A stretch of 17,587 nucleotides of DNA from Holophagaceae bacterium UBA692 (GCA_002297665.1 DBMS01000188.1:1-17587); one strand, 5' to 3'. Shown: positions 7,489 to 15,157, counted from the stretch's first letter. Program-made: numbers and translations. Notes: generated by a model not told the origin, from the letters alone.

Positions 7489-7497
7489 ATCATAGCA
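7489..7497 (-). promoter_or_regulatory. Extended -10 promoter of the zinc-ribbon operon
   Basis: On the minus strand TGC-TATGAT (7497-7489) matches an extended -10 element and lies 33 bp before the ATG. No good -35 is seen, which is acceptable for extended -10 promoters. Confidence 0.45.
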
Positions 7498-7547
7498 TCT
7501 CTGCGGACGCCTCCCCGGCCGGGGCCCTTGAATGGCATCCTGGAGAC

Positions 7548-8483
7548 ATGGAAAACGCTTCCCGGCTCCTGCGACCTCTCCTGGACGGCAGCCCCAGGGC
7601 CCTGGCCCGGGCCATCACCTGGATGGAGAACGGGCATCCCGAGGCCAGGGCCCTCATGGCCAGCGTCTGGCCCCACCTGGGCCGCGCCGTGGTCCTGGGG
7701 CTCACGGGGTCTCCGGGGAGTGGGAAATCGACGCTCACGGACCAGCTGGCCCGGGCCCTCCGCGGCCAAGGCAAGCGCGTGGGCATCCTGGCCGTGGATC
7801 CCACCTCCCCGTTCAGCGGGGGCGCCATCCTGGGCGACCGCATCCGCATGGGACGCATAGCGTCCGACCCCGGGATCTTCATCCGTTCCATGGCCACCCG
7901 CGGCGCCCTGGGGGGCCTGGCCCGGGCCACCCAGGACGCCATCGACCTCCTGGACGCCGCGGGGTGGGACGTGGTGATCGTGGAGACGGTGGGCGTGGGC
8001 CAGGACGAGGTGGACGTCGTGAGCTGCGTGCAGACCTGTTGCGTGGTGCTGGTGCCCGGCATGGGCGACGAGATCCAGGCCATCAAGGCCGGCATCATGG
8101 AGGTGGCCGACATCTTCATCGTGAACAAGGCGGATCGCGAAGGGGTCGATAAGGTCGAAATGGAGATCCAGGCCATGAAGTCCCTCGGTTCGGCGAAGGC
8201 CTGGGACCCCCCCGCGCTGCGCACCGTGGCCTCCCAGGGGGACGGGATCCCGGAGCTGCTGGAAAAGATCCGCGAACACGGCGCATGGTTGAAGGAACAC
8301 GGCGGCTTCCGGGTCAAGGACCGGGAGCGGGCCCGGGTCCGGTTCGACAGCCTCCTGGCGGAGGAGGCCGCCCGGCGCGCCCGGGCGCGGGCCGGCGCCG
8401 AGAAGGTTGAGCAACTCATTGAGGCCATCGCCGGCCGGGCTCTCGACCCGTATGCGGCGGTGGACCAGGTTCTTGATTGTTGA
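7548..8483 (+). CDS. meaB: Methylmalonyl-CoA mutase-associated GTPase MeaB
   Basis: This 311-residue G3E-family GTPase matches MeaB/ArgK throughout. It has Walker A GSPGSGKST (54-62), AVDPTSPFSGGAILGDRIRM (82-101), MATRG (115-119), switch II ETVGVGQDEVD (146-156) and the guanine motif NKAD (193-196). MeaB protects and reloads adenosylcobalamin in methylmalonyl-CoA mutase or related acyl-CoA mutases. No mutase gene lies in this window, so it is separated from its usual partner here. The start places GGAG only 2 nt before ATG, an unusually tight spacing, but the N-terminus fits the family (RALARAITWMEN) and no better start exists. A 12-bp GC palindrome (7513-7524) lies upstream. Confidence 0.95.
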   Translation: MENASRLLRPLLDGSPRALARAITWMENGHPEARALMASVWPHLGRAVVLGLTGSPGSGKSTLTDQLARALRGQGKRVGILAVDPTSPFSGGAILGDRIRMGRIASDPGIFIRSMATRGALGGLARATQDAIDLLDAAGWDVVIVETVGVGQDEVDVVSCVQTCCVVLVPGMGDEIQAIKAGIMEVADIFIVNKADREGVDKVEMEIQAMKSLGSAKAWDPPALRTVASQGDGIPELLEKIREHGAWLKEHGGFRVKDRERARVRFDSLLAEEAARRARARAGAEKVEQLIEAIAGRALDPYAAVDQVLDC

Positions 8484-8507
8484 GTTTTCCCGGCCGCTGA
8501 ACATAAT
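8480..8507 (+). promoter_or_regulatory. Promoter placing transcription start at the ATG of the PilZ-like gene
   Basis: TTGAGT (8480-8485) and CATAAT (8502-8507) are 16 bp apart. The ATG begins 7 nt after the -10 box and there is no Shine-Dalgarno sequence, so a leaderless mRNA is predicted. Confidence 0.45.
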
Positions 8508-8513
8508 CTCGGC

Positions 8514-9683
8514 ATGACCGTTGAATTTTTCCAGATCGACGACACGGCCTCCATCCGGATGGTCTTCCAGAGGCTGTGCCGCGCCGGCGGCGACATCACC
8601 CTGAAGGTGGAAGGCCGCGACTGGACGTTTCCCATCTTCGAGGAGGTGGAGGGGCGGATCCTGGCGGGCATCACGGCGGCCGAGCGTGCCAAATGGAACA
8701 TGAACGTCGGCGACCACTACCCCATGACGGTGTTCGACCGGGGCCGGAAATTCCAGGGCACCGTGGAGGTGGCGGACTTCGGCAGGCTCGAGGGATCGGA
8801 CTGCGTCCACCTGGAGCAGCCCCGCATGCTCAAGGGCCGGGACTACCGCGGGCTCTCGGACTTCGTTCCCGAAAGGCCCCTCACGGCGGTCTTCACGAGC
8901 CCGGCCATGGATTTCTGCGACGCCCGCATCCGGGCCCTGGGGCAGGACGGCCTCCTGCTGCCCCTCTACGGCACCGGCGCGGTCAAGGACGGCCAGCTCA
9001 AGCTGGACACGCCCACGACCCTGGAACTGAACCTGGACCTGGACAACCGGTTCGTCCTCAAGGCCGTGTGCGACACCCTGGAGGAGGGGGCCGCCGGCAT
9101 CCGGTTCACGGAAAAGCACGACGCCCCGGTGCTGAAGGCCTACCGGCTGTGGCTCAACGACGCGAGGGTCGCCCAGGACCGCAAGGACCGCGAGCTCTTC
9201 CAGAGCCGGGGCGTGCGCGCGGAACGCGGCAAGGGCGAGGCCGTCAAGGCCGGGCCCACCCTCCAGGTGCTCTCGGACCGCGATCCCCTGGTGCTCGTCA
9301 TCGGCGAGCCCCCCTTCTCGGCGCGGATGGCCGAGGCCGTGGGCCGGAAATTCGGGGTGGCCGGCCTGGACTTCGCCCGGGGCGAGGTGCGGCCCCTGGT
9401 GAAGCCGCTGGGGGTGGAGGGCGCGGACTGGGGGCGCGTGAAGCTCGTGGTGGTGCACCAGCGGCTGCGTTCCATGAGCGGCATGGAGCTGGCGGGAAAG
9501 CTCATCAAGGACGAAGGATGCCCCGTCCCCGTCCTGGTGGCCGGTCCCGAGGAGGACGCCCCCCTCAAGCGGAACCGCGCCCTGGGCCTGGGGGCCGTGG
9601 ACTTCCTGCCGGTGGAGCCCTTCCGCATCCTCGCGGTCATCCAGGCCCTGGACCAGACCCTGCGGATGTTCTATCCCTCCTAG
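8514..9683 (+). CDS. PilZ-like protein fused to a degenerate receiver domain
   Basis: This 389-residue cytoplasmic protein has three parts. Residues 1-115 look like a YcgR-N/PilZN-type beta domain. Residues 118-205 resemble PilZ, with the ending GIRFTE, but the c-di-GMP-binding arginines and D/N-x-S-x-x-G are blurred (RIRALGQDGLLL). Residues 257-380 follow a receiver fold (LVLVIGEPPFSARMAEAV, KLVVVHQRLRSMSGMELAGKLI, VPVLVAG, GAVDFLPVEPFRILAVIQALD). The phosphoacceptor Asp position holds His (H315), and the switch Thr/Ser and Lys positions are also altered. It is probably a phosphorylation-independent signalling or motility adaptor. It is downstream of meaB but has its own promoter. Its TAG overlaps the convergent transporter's TAG. 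The fold is inferred from pattern only. Confidence 0.7.
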   Translation: MTVEFFQIDDTASIRMVFQRLCRAGGDITLKVEGRDWTFPIFEEVEGRILAGITAAERAKWNMNVGDHYPMTVFDRGRKFQGTVEVADFGRLEGSDCVHLEQPRMLKGRDYRGLSDFVPERPLTAVFTSPAMDFCDARIRALGQDGLLLPLYGTGAVKDGQLKLDTPTTLELNLDLDNRFVLKAVCDTLEEGAAGIRFTEKHDAPVLKAYRLWLNDARVAQDRKDRELFQSRGVRAERGKGEAVKAGPTLQVLSDRDPLVLVIGEPPFSARMAEAVGRKFGVAGLDFARGEVRPLVKPLGVEGADWGRVKLVVVHQRLRSMSGMELAGKLIKDEGCPVPVLVAGPEEDAPLKRNRALGLGAVDFLPVEPFRILAVIQALDQTLRMFYPS

Positions 9684-10570
9684 ACCCAGAAAAGCGCGGC
9701 CGCCCCGGCGATGGAGAGGACCGTGCCGGCCCAGGCCCGGCCCGAGATCCGCTCCTTGAAGACGCCCATGGAGATGGGCAGCAGCAGCACCGGCGAGAGC
9801 GACATGAGGGTCGCGGCGACGCCCATGGACGTGTGCGTGATCGCGAACAGGGAAAGCACGACGCCCACCACCGGCCCGGTGACGGCCCCCGCGAGGATGT
9901 AGAGCGAGGCCCGGGTGTCGCCCAGGCGCCGCGCGTAGTCCATGAACCGCCCCCGGAAGATGAACCACGCGCTGATGGCCAGGGTGCCGGCCACCACCCG
10001 CACCAGGTTCGCCGAGACCGGGTGGAGCCCGCCCCGCATGCCCAGCTGGGACAGGATGAGGCCCACCGACTGGCCCAGGGCCCCGCCGATGCCCAGGAGC
10101 ACGCCCAGGGCCACGTGTTTCGGCCGCTCCCGCTCGCCGTGCCCTTCGCCCACCACCCACGCGATGCCCGCCAGGGTGACGAGGATGGCCGCCACCTTGG
10201 GGAGCCCCAGGGACTGGCCCAGGAAGACGCGCGCGAGGATCGCGCTGAACACCGGGGACAGGGTCATGAGGAGCATGGCCACCCGCGCGCCCAGGAGCAG
10301 GAAGGCCTCGAAGAGCAGGGCGTCCCCCAGCGCGAACCCGATGAGCCCCGAGACCGCCAGGAGCGCCAGGCGCTGGGTCCCGGCGTGGAAGGGGAAGACC
10401 GTGCCGAAAGCCGCCAGGTGCACCGCCGCCAGCATGGCCAGGGCCATGTACAGCCGCGCGGCGTTCACGGCCTGGGAACCCACCCGCCGGCCCGCGACGG
10501 TGAAGCACACGGAATTGAAGGCCCAGCATAGGGAGGTTGCGAGGGCAGCCAATTCGCCAGCGTAGGCCAT
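9680..10570 (-). CDS. EamA/DMT-family transporter
   Basis: The 296-residue protein has about ten hydrophobic segments arranged as two EamA repeats. The first covers roughly residues 5-135 (AALATSLCWAFNSVCFTVAGRR to LVTLAGIAWVV) and the second roughly 150-295 (GVLLGIGGALGQSVGLILSQ to LSIAGAAALFWV). DMT carriers export small metabolites at the inner membrane; the substrate cannot be predicted. The ATG at 10570 is chosen because GGAG lies 5 nt upstream and the first helix starts right after it. A longer open frame reaching 10738 adds non-family sequence crossing the promoter and was rejected. Its stop shares CTAG (9680-9683) with the convergent PilZ-like gene. Confidence 0.88.
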   Translation of the reverse strand: MAYAGELAALATSLCWAFNSVCFTVAGRRVGSQAVNAARLYMALAMLAAVHLAAFGTVFPFHAGTQRLALLAVSGLIGFALGDALLFEAFLLLGARVAMLLMTLSPVFSAILARVFLGQSLGLPKVAAILVTLAGIAWVVGEGHGERERPKHVALGVLLGIGGALGQSVGLILSQLGMRGGLHPVSANLVRVVAGTLAISAWFIFRGRFMDYARRLGDTRASLYILAGAVTGPVVGVVLSLFAITHTSMGVAATLMSLSPVLLLPISMGVFKERISGRAWAGTVLSIAGAAALFWV

Positions 10571-10583
10571 GCGGACTCCGGAG

Positions 10584-10601
10584 CAGGCGCTCCGGCGCCT
10601 G
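10584..10601 (-). promoter_or_regulatory. Hairpin at the start of the transporter mRNA leader
   Basis: A perfect 7-bp stem, CAGGCGC/GCGCCTG with a 4-nt loop, lies between the likely -10 and the GGAG ribosome site. The predicted transcription start (~10601) would place it at the very 5' end of the mRNA. Confidence 0.35.
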
Positions 10602-10607
10602 ACCTCA

Positions 10608-10613
10608 TAATAC
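10608..10613 (-). promoter_or_regulatory. Possible -10 box of the EamA transporter gene
   Basis: TATTAT on the minus strand, 37 bp before the ATG. The best upstream sequence (GACAAG at 17 bp) is a poor -35. Confidence 0.35.
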
Positions 10614-10630
10614 GATGGATCTCCGCCAGC

Positions 10631-10660
10631 TTGTCCAAACCCATGGATCCGGTCTACTAT
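10631..10660 (+). promoter_or_regulatory. Possible cydAB promoter
   Basis: TTGTCC (10631-10636) and TACTAT (10655-10660) are separated by 18 bp, about 34 bp before the cydA ATG. Each box matches consensus at four of six positions. It is the best candidate in the 124-bp divergent gap. Confidence 0.35.
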
Positions 10661-10694
10661 TTCCAGGTCGCACCGTACGAAATGGGGTCCTGGC

Positions 10695-12017
10695 ATGGAT
10701 GGTCTACTTTTCTGGCACCGGTTCCAGTTCGGGTTCACGGCGACCTTCCACTACCTGTTTCCCCAGCTCACCATGGGCCTGGCGCTCATGATCGTGATCT
10801 TCAAGGGGCTGGCCCTGGCCAGGGGAGAGGAGCGCTACAACGAGGCCGCGCGGTTCTGGATCCGCATCTTCGGCCTCACCTTCGGGGTGGGCGTGGTGAC
10901 GGGCATCCCCCTGGAGTTCCAGTTCGGCACCAACTGGGCCCGGTTCTCCCGGGACGCCGGCGGCGTCATCGGCCAGACCCTGGCCATGGAGGGCATGTTC
11001 GCCTTCTTCCTGGAGAGCACGTTCCTGGGGCTGCTGGTGTGGGGCGAGCGCAGGCTGGGGCCGAAACTCCACGCCGCCACGGCCCTCGCGCTGTTCCTGG
11101 GCAGCTGGCTCTCGGGATTCTTCATCGTGGCCACCAACGCCTTCATGCAGCATCCGGTGGGCCACCGGGTGCTGGCGGACGGGAGCCTCCAGCTGGTTGA
11201 CTTCTGGGCCTTCCTGATGAATCCGTGGGGTCTGGTGCAGTACGCGCACACCATGACCGGGGCGGTGGTGACCGGTTCCTTCGTGGTGGCCGCGGTGGGC
11301 GCCTTCTGGACCCTGCAGGGCGTCCACGCCGCCCAGGCCCGGCTCTACCTGAAGGCGGGCGTGATCGCGGGGTTCCTGGGCGCCTGCGCGGCGGCCTTTC
11401 CCACGGGGGACCTCAACGGCAAGCAGGTGGCGCGCCACCAGCCCGTGGCCCTGGCGGCCATGGAGGGGCGCTGGAAGAGCGGACGCTACGCCGAAGTGAA
11501 CCTCATCGGCCAGCCCGACGTGGCCCGCCAGCGCCTGGACAACCCGGTGCGCCTGCCCGGGGTGCTCAGCTTCATCGCCTACGGCTCCTTCTCCAGCGAC
11601 GTCAAGGGGCTGGAGGACTTCCCGAAAGACACCTGGCCCACGGAACTGGAACTGCTCTACTACGGCTTCCACATCATGGTGGGCCTGGGCACGCTCTTCA
11701 TCGGCCTCATGGGCCTGGGCGCGCTCCTTCTCCGCGGGGGGCGCCTGGAGCGCGCGCGGCCCCTCCTCTGGTGCATCATGCTGGCCTTCCCGTTCCCCTT
11801 CATCGCCAACTCCGCGGGGTGGATGGTGGCCGAACTGGGCCGCCAGCCCTGGACGGTGTTCGGGCTCCTGAGGACGTCCGCGGGCACGTCGGCCCTGGTG
11901 CACCCGGGCCAGACCGTGTTCACGATCCTGGGCTTCGCCGGGCTCTACCTGGTGCTCGGCCTGCTCTACCTCTTCCTGGTTTCCCGGGAAGTGGCCCACG
12001 GCCCCAAGGGCCACTGA
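10695..12017 (+). CDS. cydA: Cytochrome bd quinol oxidase subunit I (CydA)
   Basis: This 440-residue subunit carries the haem and quinol sites of the bd-type terminal oxidase in the inner membrane (quinol to O2). Key residues are visible: H19 (FTATFHYLFPQLTMG), E99 and E107 (AMEGMFAFFLES), H185 (YAHTMTG), M328 (FHIMVGLG) and E380 in GWMVAELGRQPW. It lacks the long Q-loop insertion of E. coli CydA, so it is the short-loop type. E257 of the quinol region is kept, but the position of E. coli K252 is Ala (QPVALAAME), and His (H326) replaces the Arg two residues before the Met ligand. The ribosome site is weak (GGGGT). The ATG is fixed by H19 matching the standard numbering. cydB follows after 10 nt. 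Confidence 0.97.
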   Translation: MDGLLFWHRFQFGFTATFHYLFPQLTMGLALMIVIFKGLALARGEERYNEAARFWIRIFGLTFGVGVVTGIPLEFQFGTNWARFSRDAGGVIGQTLAMEGMFAFFLESTFLGLLVWGERRLGPKLHAATALALFLGSWLSGFFIVATNAFMQHPVGHRVLADGSLQLVDFWAFLMNPWGLVQYAHTMTGAVVTGSFVVAAVGAFWTLQGVHAAQARLYLKAGVIAGFLGACAAAFPTGDLNGKQVARHQPVALAAMEGRWKSGRYAEVNLIGQPDVARQRLDNPVRLPGVLSFIAYGSFSSDVKGLEDFPKDTWPTELELLYYGFHIMVGLGTLFIGLMGLGALLLRGGRLERARPLLWCIMLAFPFPFIANSAGWMVAELGRQPWTVFGLLRTSAGTSALVHPGQTVFTILGFAGLYLVLGLLYLFLVSREVAHGPKGH

Positions 12018-12027
12018 GGAGACGGCC

Positions 12028-13074
12028 ATGGAGATGCTCTGGTTCTGGATGGTGTCGGTGGTGGTGGCTCTTTACGCCGTGATGGACGGCTTCGACTTCG
12101 GGGCGGGGGCGCTGCACCTGTTCGTGGCCCGCACCGACACGGAGCGCCGGGAGGTGCTGGGGGCCATCGGTCCCCTGTGGGACGGCAACGAGGTGTGGCT
12201 CCTGGCCGGCGGGGGCCTGCTCTTCCTGGGTTTCCCCAGGGTTCTGGCGGCGGGCTTTTCCGGGTTCTACCTCGCCATGTTCATGGTGATCTGGACCCTG
12301 ATCCTCCGGGGCATCTCCATCGAATTCCGCTCCCACGTCTCCGACCGGCTCTGGCGCGCCTTCTGGGACGGGGGCTTCGCCCTGTCGAGCACCCTCATGC
12401 CCGTGCTCCTGGGCGCGGCCCTGGGCAACGTGGTGCGCGGCGTGCCGCTGGACGGCTCCGGCTTCTTCAACATCCCGCTGTTCACCCATTGGGGCGTGGG
12501 CAACCCGGTGGGGATCCTCGACTGGTACACCCTGCTCACGGGCCTCCTGGTACTGGCCACGCTGACGGCGCACGGCGCGCTCTTCCTGGCCTGGAAGACC
12601 ACCGGCGCGGTGCACCGGCGGTGCCTGGCCGCGGCCCGGCCCCTGTGGGCGGTGGTTGCGGTCATCGCCCTCCTCGCGACCTTCGCCACCGCCCGGGTGA
12701 ACCCCGACGTCTACGCCAGGCTTCCCCACGCCCCCCTGGCCTGGGCCGGCATGGCGCTCTTCCTGGCGGGACTGGGCACGGTGGCGGCGGGCCTTTGGAA
12801 GGGGCGGCCGCTGCTGGCTTTCCTCGGCTCGGGGGCCTTCATCGTGGGCATCCTGGCCGCCACGGCGGCCTGCGTGTGGCCGGTGATGCTGCGGTCGACG
12901 ATCGATCCCGCCTTCAGCCTGTCGGCCCTCAACGCCAACGCCGGATCCTACGGGATGCGCTCGGGCCTGGTCTGGTGGGCCCTGGCGTTCCCCGTCGTCA
13001 TCGCCTACTTCGCCATGCTGTTCCGCATCCACCGCGGCAAGGTCCGGGCCGCGGGGGACGGGGAAGGCTATTAG
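12028..13074 (+). CDS. cydB: Cytochrome bd quinol oxidase subunit II (CydB)
   Basis: The 348-residue multi-span membrane protein is the structural partner of CydA. Conserved CydB motifs are seen at the start: ALYAVMDGFDFGAGALHLF (14-32), GAIGPLWDGNEVWLLAGGGLLFLGFP (45-70) and ILRGISIEFRSH. Later come PLFTHWGVGNPVGILDWYTLLTG and a C-terminal span near LVWWALAFPVVIAYFAMLF. GAGGAG overlapping the cydA stop provides the ribosome site 10 nt downstream of cydA. No small cydX frame and no cydDC assembly genes follow, because the next gene (ycaQ-like) is convergent and its stop overlaps this TAG (13071-13074). Confidence 0.96.
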   Translation: MEMLWFWMVSVVVALYAVMDGFDFGAGALHLFVARTDTERREVLGAIGPLWDGNEVWLLAGGGLLFLGFPRVLAAGFSGFYLAMFMVIWTLILRGISIEFRSHVSDRLWRAFWDGGFALSSTLMPVLLGAALGNVVRGVPLDGSGFFNIPLFTHWGVGNPVGILDWYTLLTGLLVLATLTAHGALFLAWKTTGAVHRRCLAAARPLWAVVAVIALLATFATARVNPDVYARLPHAPLAWAGMALFLAGLGTVAAGLWKGRPLLAFLGSGAFIVGILAATAACVWPVMLRSTIDPAFSLSALNANAGSYGMRSGLVWWALAFPVVIAYFAMLFRIHRGKVRAAGDGEGY

Positions 13075-14231
13075 GCCCACTCCACGTCCCGGGCGCCGAT
13101 GCGCGCGGCCAGGTCCTCCGCGGCCCGGGCCACGGAGGCCTTGCGGGCCTTGGTGGCGCGCACGCCCCGTTCCAGCCACAGGCCCTTGATCTCCAGGACG
13201 CCCCGTTCCCGGTGGAACTTGGGATCCAGCCTTCCCACCAGGGCCTCCCCTTCCAGGATCGGCAGCACGTAGTACCCGTATTGGCGTTTCCCTTCGGGCA
13301 CGAAGGCCTCGAACCGGAAATCGAAATCGAACAGGCGCAGCGCCCGGGCCCGGTCGCGGAGGATGGGGTCGAAGGGGCACAGCAGGACGGTGCGGTCCGT
13401 GGGTTCCGCCAGGCGCTTCTTCCAGTCCTCGGGGGCGAAGGCCTGCCTTCCGTCCTCGGTCTCGACGGGGCGGACGCGGCCGGCCTTGAGTGCGTCGGCG
13501 CACCATTGGGCGGCCTCGGCGGGGCCCAGGGCGTCGTAGTAGCCGGCGAGTTCCCGGGGCGTGGCCACGCCCAGGCGGTCCAGGGCGGTGGCGCAGGCCC
13601 ACTCCCGGTGCTCGGCAGGGGTGGAGGCCGGCAGGGCGTGGGCCTCCGGGAAGACCCGCTCGGGCAGATCGTAGACCTTGTGGAAGTTCACCCGGCTGGC
13701 CACGGCGAGCTCCCCGGCGTGCCAGAGGAACTCCAGGGCGGCCTTCTGGGGCTTCCAGCCCCACCAGGCGCCGGCGCCCTTGTCGCGCTTGTGCTCGAAG
13801 TCCGCGCTGCGCAGGGGGCCCTCGGCGCGGATGCGCTCCAGGACCAGGTCCAGGAGCTCGTCGACCTTTTCGCCGACGCGCTCCCGCCACCAGGCGTTCC
13901 GGAGGATCCTTTCGCGGCTGCGGGGGAAGCGGACCTTCCAGTGGGGGTAGGAGGCCAGGGGAATGGCCGAGGCGTCGTGGGTCCAGTGCTCGAAGAGCCT
14001 GCGGTTCCCCTGGAAGAGGGCGTCGAAGGCGGCGGGGGTGTAGCCGTCGAGGCGGCTGCCGAGGATGAGGTGATGGGCGCGCTCCACGACGTTGATGGAG
14101 TCCAGCTGCACATAGCCCAGTTGGCCGACCAGGGCCTCCAGGCCGGACGGCGGCGGGCCCAGGAGGGCCTGGGCCGCCAGGAGAAGGCGCCGGGCCTGGG
14201 TTTGGGTTACGGGTTCGGGTCTGCGGGCCAT
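13071..14231 (-). CDS. YcaQ-type DNA interstrand-crosslink glycosylase (HTH_42 family)
   Basis: This 386-residue winged-helix protein matches the YcaQ/AlkZ family. N-terminal QARRLLLAAQALLG leads to LGYVQLDSINVVERAHHLIL (38-57), whose QLD (42-44) is the catalytic Q-x-D motif of the YcaQ branch. Further matches are RLFEHWTHDASAIPLASYPHW (78-98) and, near the C-terminus, CPFDPILRDRARALRLFDFDFRFEAFVP and YGYYVLPILEGEALVGRLDPK. Family members remove N7-alkylated bases and unhook interstrand crosslinks. It is cytoplasmic. It starts 59 bp from the divergent rsmI start and converges on cydB with overlapping stops. The biochemical role is taken from the family. Confidence 0.92.
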   Translation of the reverse strand: MARRPEPVTQTQARRLLLAAQALLGPPPSGLEALVGQLGYVQLDSINVVERAHHLILGSRLDGYTPAAFDALFQGNRRLFEHWTHDASAIPLASYPHWKVRFPRSRERILRNAWWRERVGEKVDELLDLVLERIRAEGPLRSADFEHKRDKGAGAWWGWKPQKAALEFLWHAGELAVASRVNFHKVYDLPERVFPEAHALPASTPAEHREWACATALDRLGVATPRELAGYYDALGPAEAAQWCADALKAGRVRPVETEDGRQAFAPEDWKKRLAEPTDRTVLLCPFDPILRDRARALRLFDFDFRFEAFVPEGKRQYGYYVLPILEGEALVGRLDPKFHRERGVLEIKGLWLERGVRATKARKASVARAAEDLAARIGARDVEWA

Positions 14232-14290
14232 GGGTCTCGTCCGGGCGGTTGGGGAGCTTGAATCCTGCCAGAATACCCCTGGAGGCCCCC

Positions 14291-15145
14291 TTGGCTGGAC
14301 ATCTCATCCTCGTGCCCACCCCCCTCGGAAACCTGGGGGACCTGACGGAGCGGGGGCGCGACGCCCTTTCCGACTGCGACCTGGTTGCGTGCGAGGACAC
14401 GCGGCGCACCGGCGGGCTCCTGGCCCACCTGGGCATCGACAAGCCCCTGGCGCGTTTCGACGACCACGCCCCCCTGGAGGCGCGGGAGCGCGTGGCGCTG
14501 GCCCTGGCCGCGGGGCGCACCGTGGCCTACTGTTCGGACGCGGGGATGCCCGGGGTGAACGATCCCGGCTTCGAGCTGGCGCGCCTGGCCCGGGAAGGGG
14601 GGGCCCGCGTCACCGTGCTGCCGGGGCCTTCGGCGGTGACCCTGGCGGTGGTGGCCTCGGGGCTGCCCAGCCATGCCTTCGGCTTCTGGGGCTACCTGCC
14701 CTCCCGCAGCGAACCCCGCAAGGCGATGCTCCGCCGTTTGGCCGGCAAGGAGGAGACCGTGGTGGTTTTCGAGACGCCCCACCGGATCCATGAGACGTTA
14801 CTGGAGTTGGAGGAGATCGTGCCCGACCGGGAGCTCGCCCTGGGCCGGGAACTTACCAAGCTCCACGAGACCTGGTACCGGGGCACCCCCGCCCAGGTGC
14901 GGGCGGCCCTGGGTTCGGAGGGCCGGGGGGAAATGGTCCTGGTGATGGCGGGAGCCGATGCCAAGCGCACGGTTTCAGAGGTGTTGGAGGAAAGCGAACA
15001 GGGGGACGTCCTGCCGGAATGGGCCGGCCGTTTCCTGGATGCCGCCCGGGAAGGGGGCATGACGCTTCGGGAGGCCGTCAAGCCCCTCGCCCGGCACCTC
15101 GGGCGACCCGCGAGCGATGTATATCGCATGGCAATTGAACGGTAA
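14291..15145 (+). CDS. rsmI: 16S rRNA (cytidine-1402-2'-O)-methyltransferase RsmI
   Basis: This SAM-dependent tetrapyrrole-methylase-fold enzyme methylates the ribose of C1402 in the decoding centre. Motifs are LVPTPLGNLGDLTERG (7-22), ACEDTRRTGGLLAHLGI (33-49), AYCSDAGMPGVNDPG (79-93), VLPGPSAV (109-116), FWGYLPSR (132-139) and FETPHRIHETL. I chose the TTG at 14291 because GGAGG (14281-14285) lies 5 nt before it and the protein then starts MAGHLILVPTPLGN, the family's usual N-terminus, giving 284 residues. The frame is open from another TTG at 14249, but that adds non-conserved residues. An extended -10-like TGC-CAGAAT (14266-14274) may drive it with a very short leader. Confidence 0.93.
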   Translation: MAGHLILVPTPLGNLGDLTERGRDALSDCDLVACEDTRRTGGLLAHLGIDKPLARFDDHAPLEARERVALALAAGRTVAYCSDAGMPGVNDPGFELARLAREGGARVTVLPGPSAVTLAVVASGLPSHAFGFWGYLPSRSEPRKAMLRRLAGKEETVVVFETPHRIHETLLELEEIVPDRELALGRELTKLHETWYRGTPAQVRAALGSEGRGEMVLVMAGADAKRTVSEVLEESEQGDVLPEWAGRFLDAAREGGMTLREAVKPLARHLGRPASDVYRMAIER

Positions 15146-15157
15146 ACACGACTTAAG

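Noticed and set aside
7513..7524. CCCCGGCCGGGG palindrome before meaB as an operator
   Set aside because: Short GC-only palindromes are common in this composition and nothing ties this one to a promoter.
7086..10529. A 1147-codon open frame on the minus strand
   Set aside because: It is antisense to meaB, the PilZ-like gene and others, low-complexity (Gly/Ala/Arg/Pro/His-rich) and matches no family. Long shadow frames are expected in GC-rich DNA.
10571..10738. N-terminal extension of the EamA transporter
   Set aside because: It crosses the promoter region and the cydA start, adds hydrophilic non-family residues, and a well-placed GGAG supports the start at 10570.
11920..14520. An 866-codon minus-strand frame and a 694-codon plus-strand frame over the cydB-ycaQ region
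   Set aside because: They run across cydB and the ycaQ-like gene in the wrong frames and have repetitive, family-less composition.
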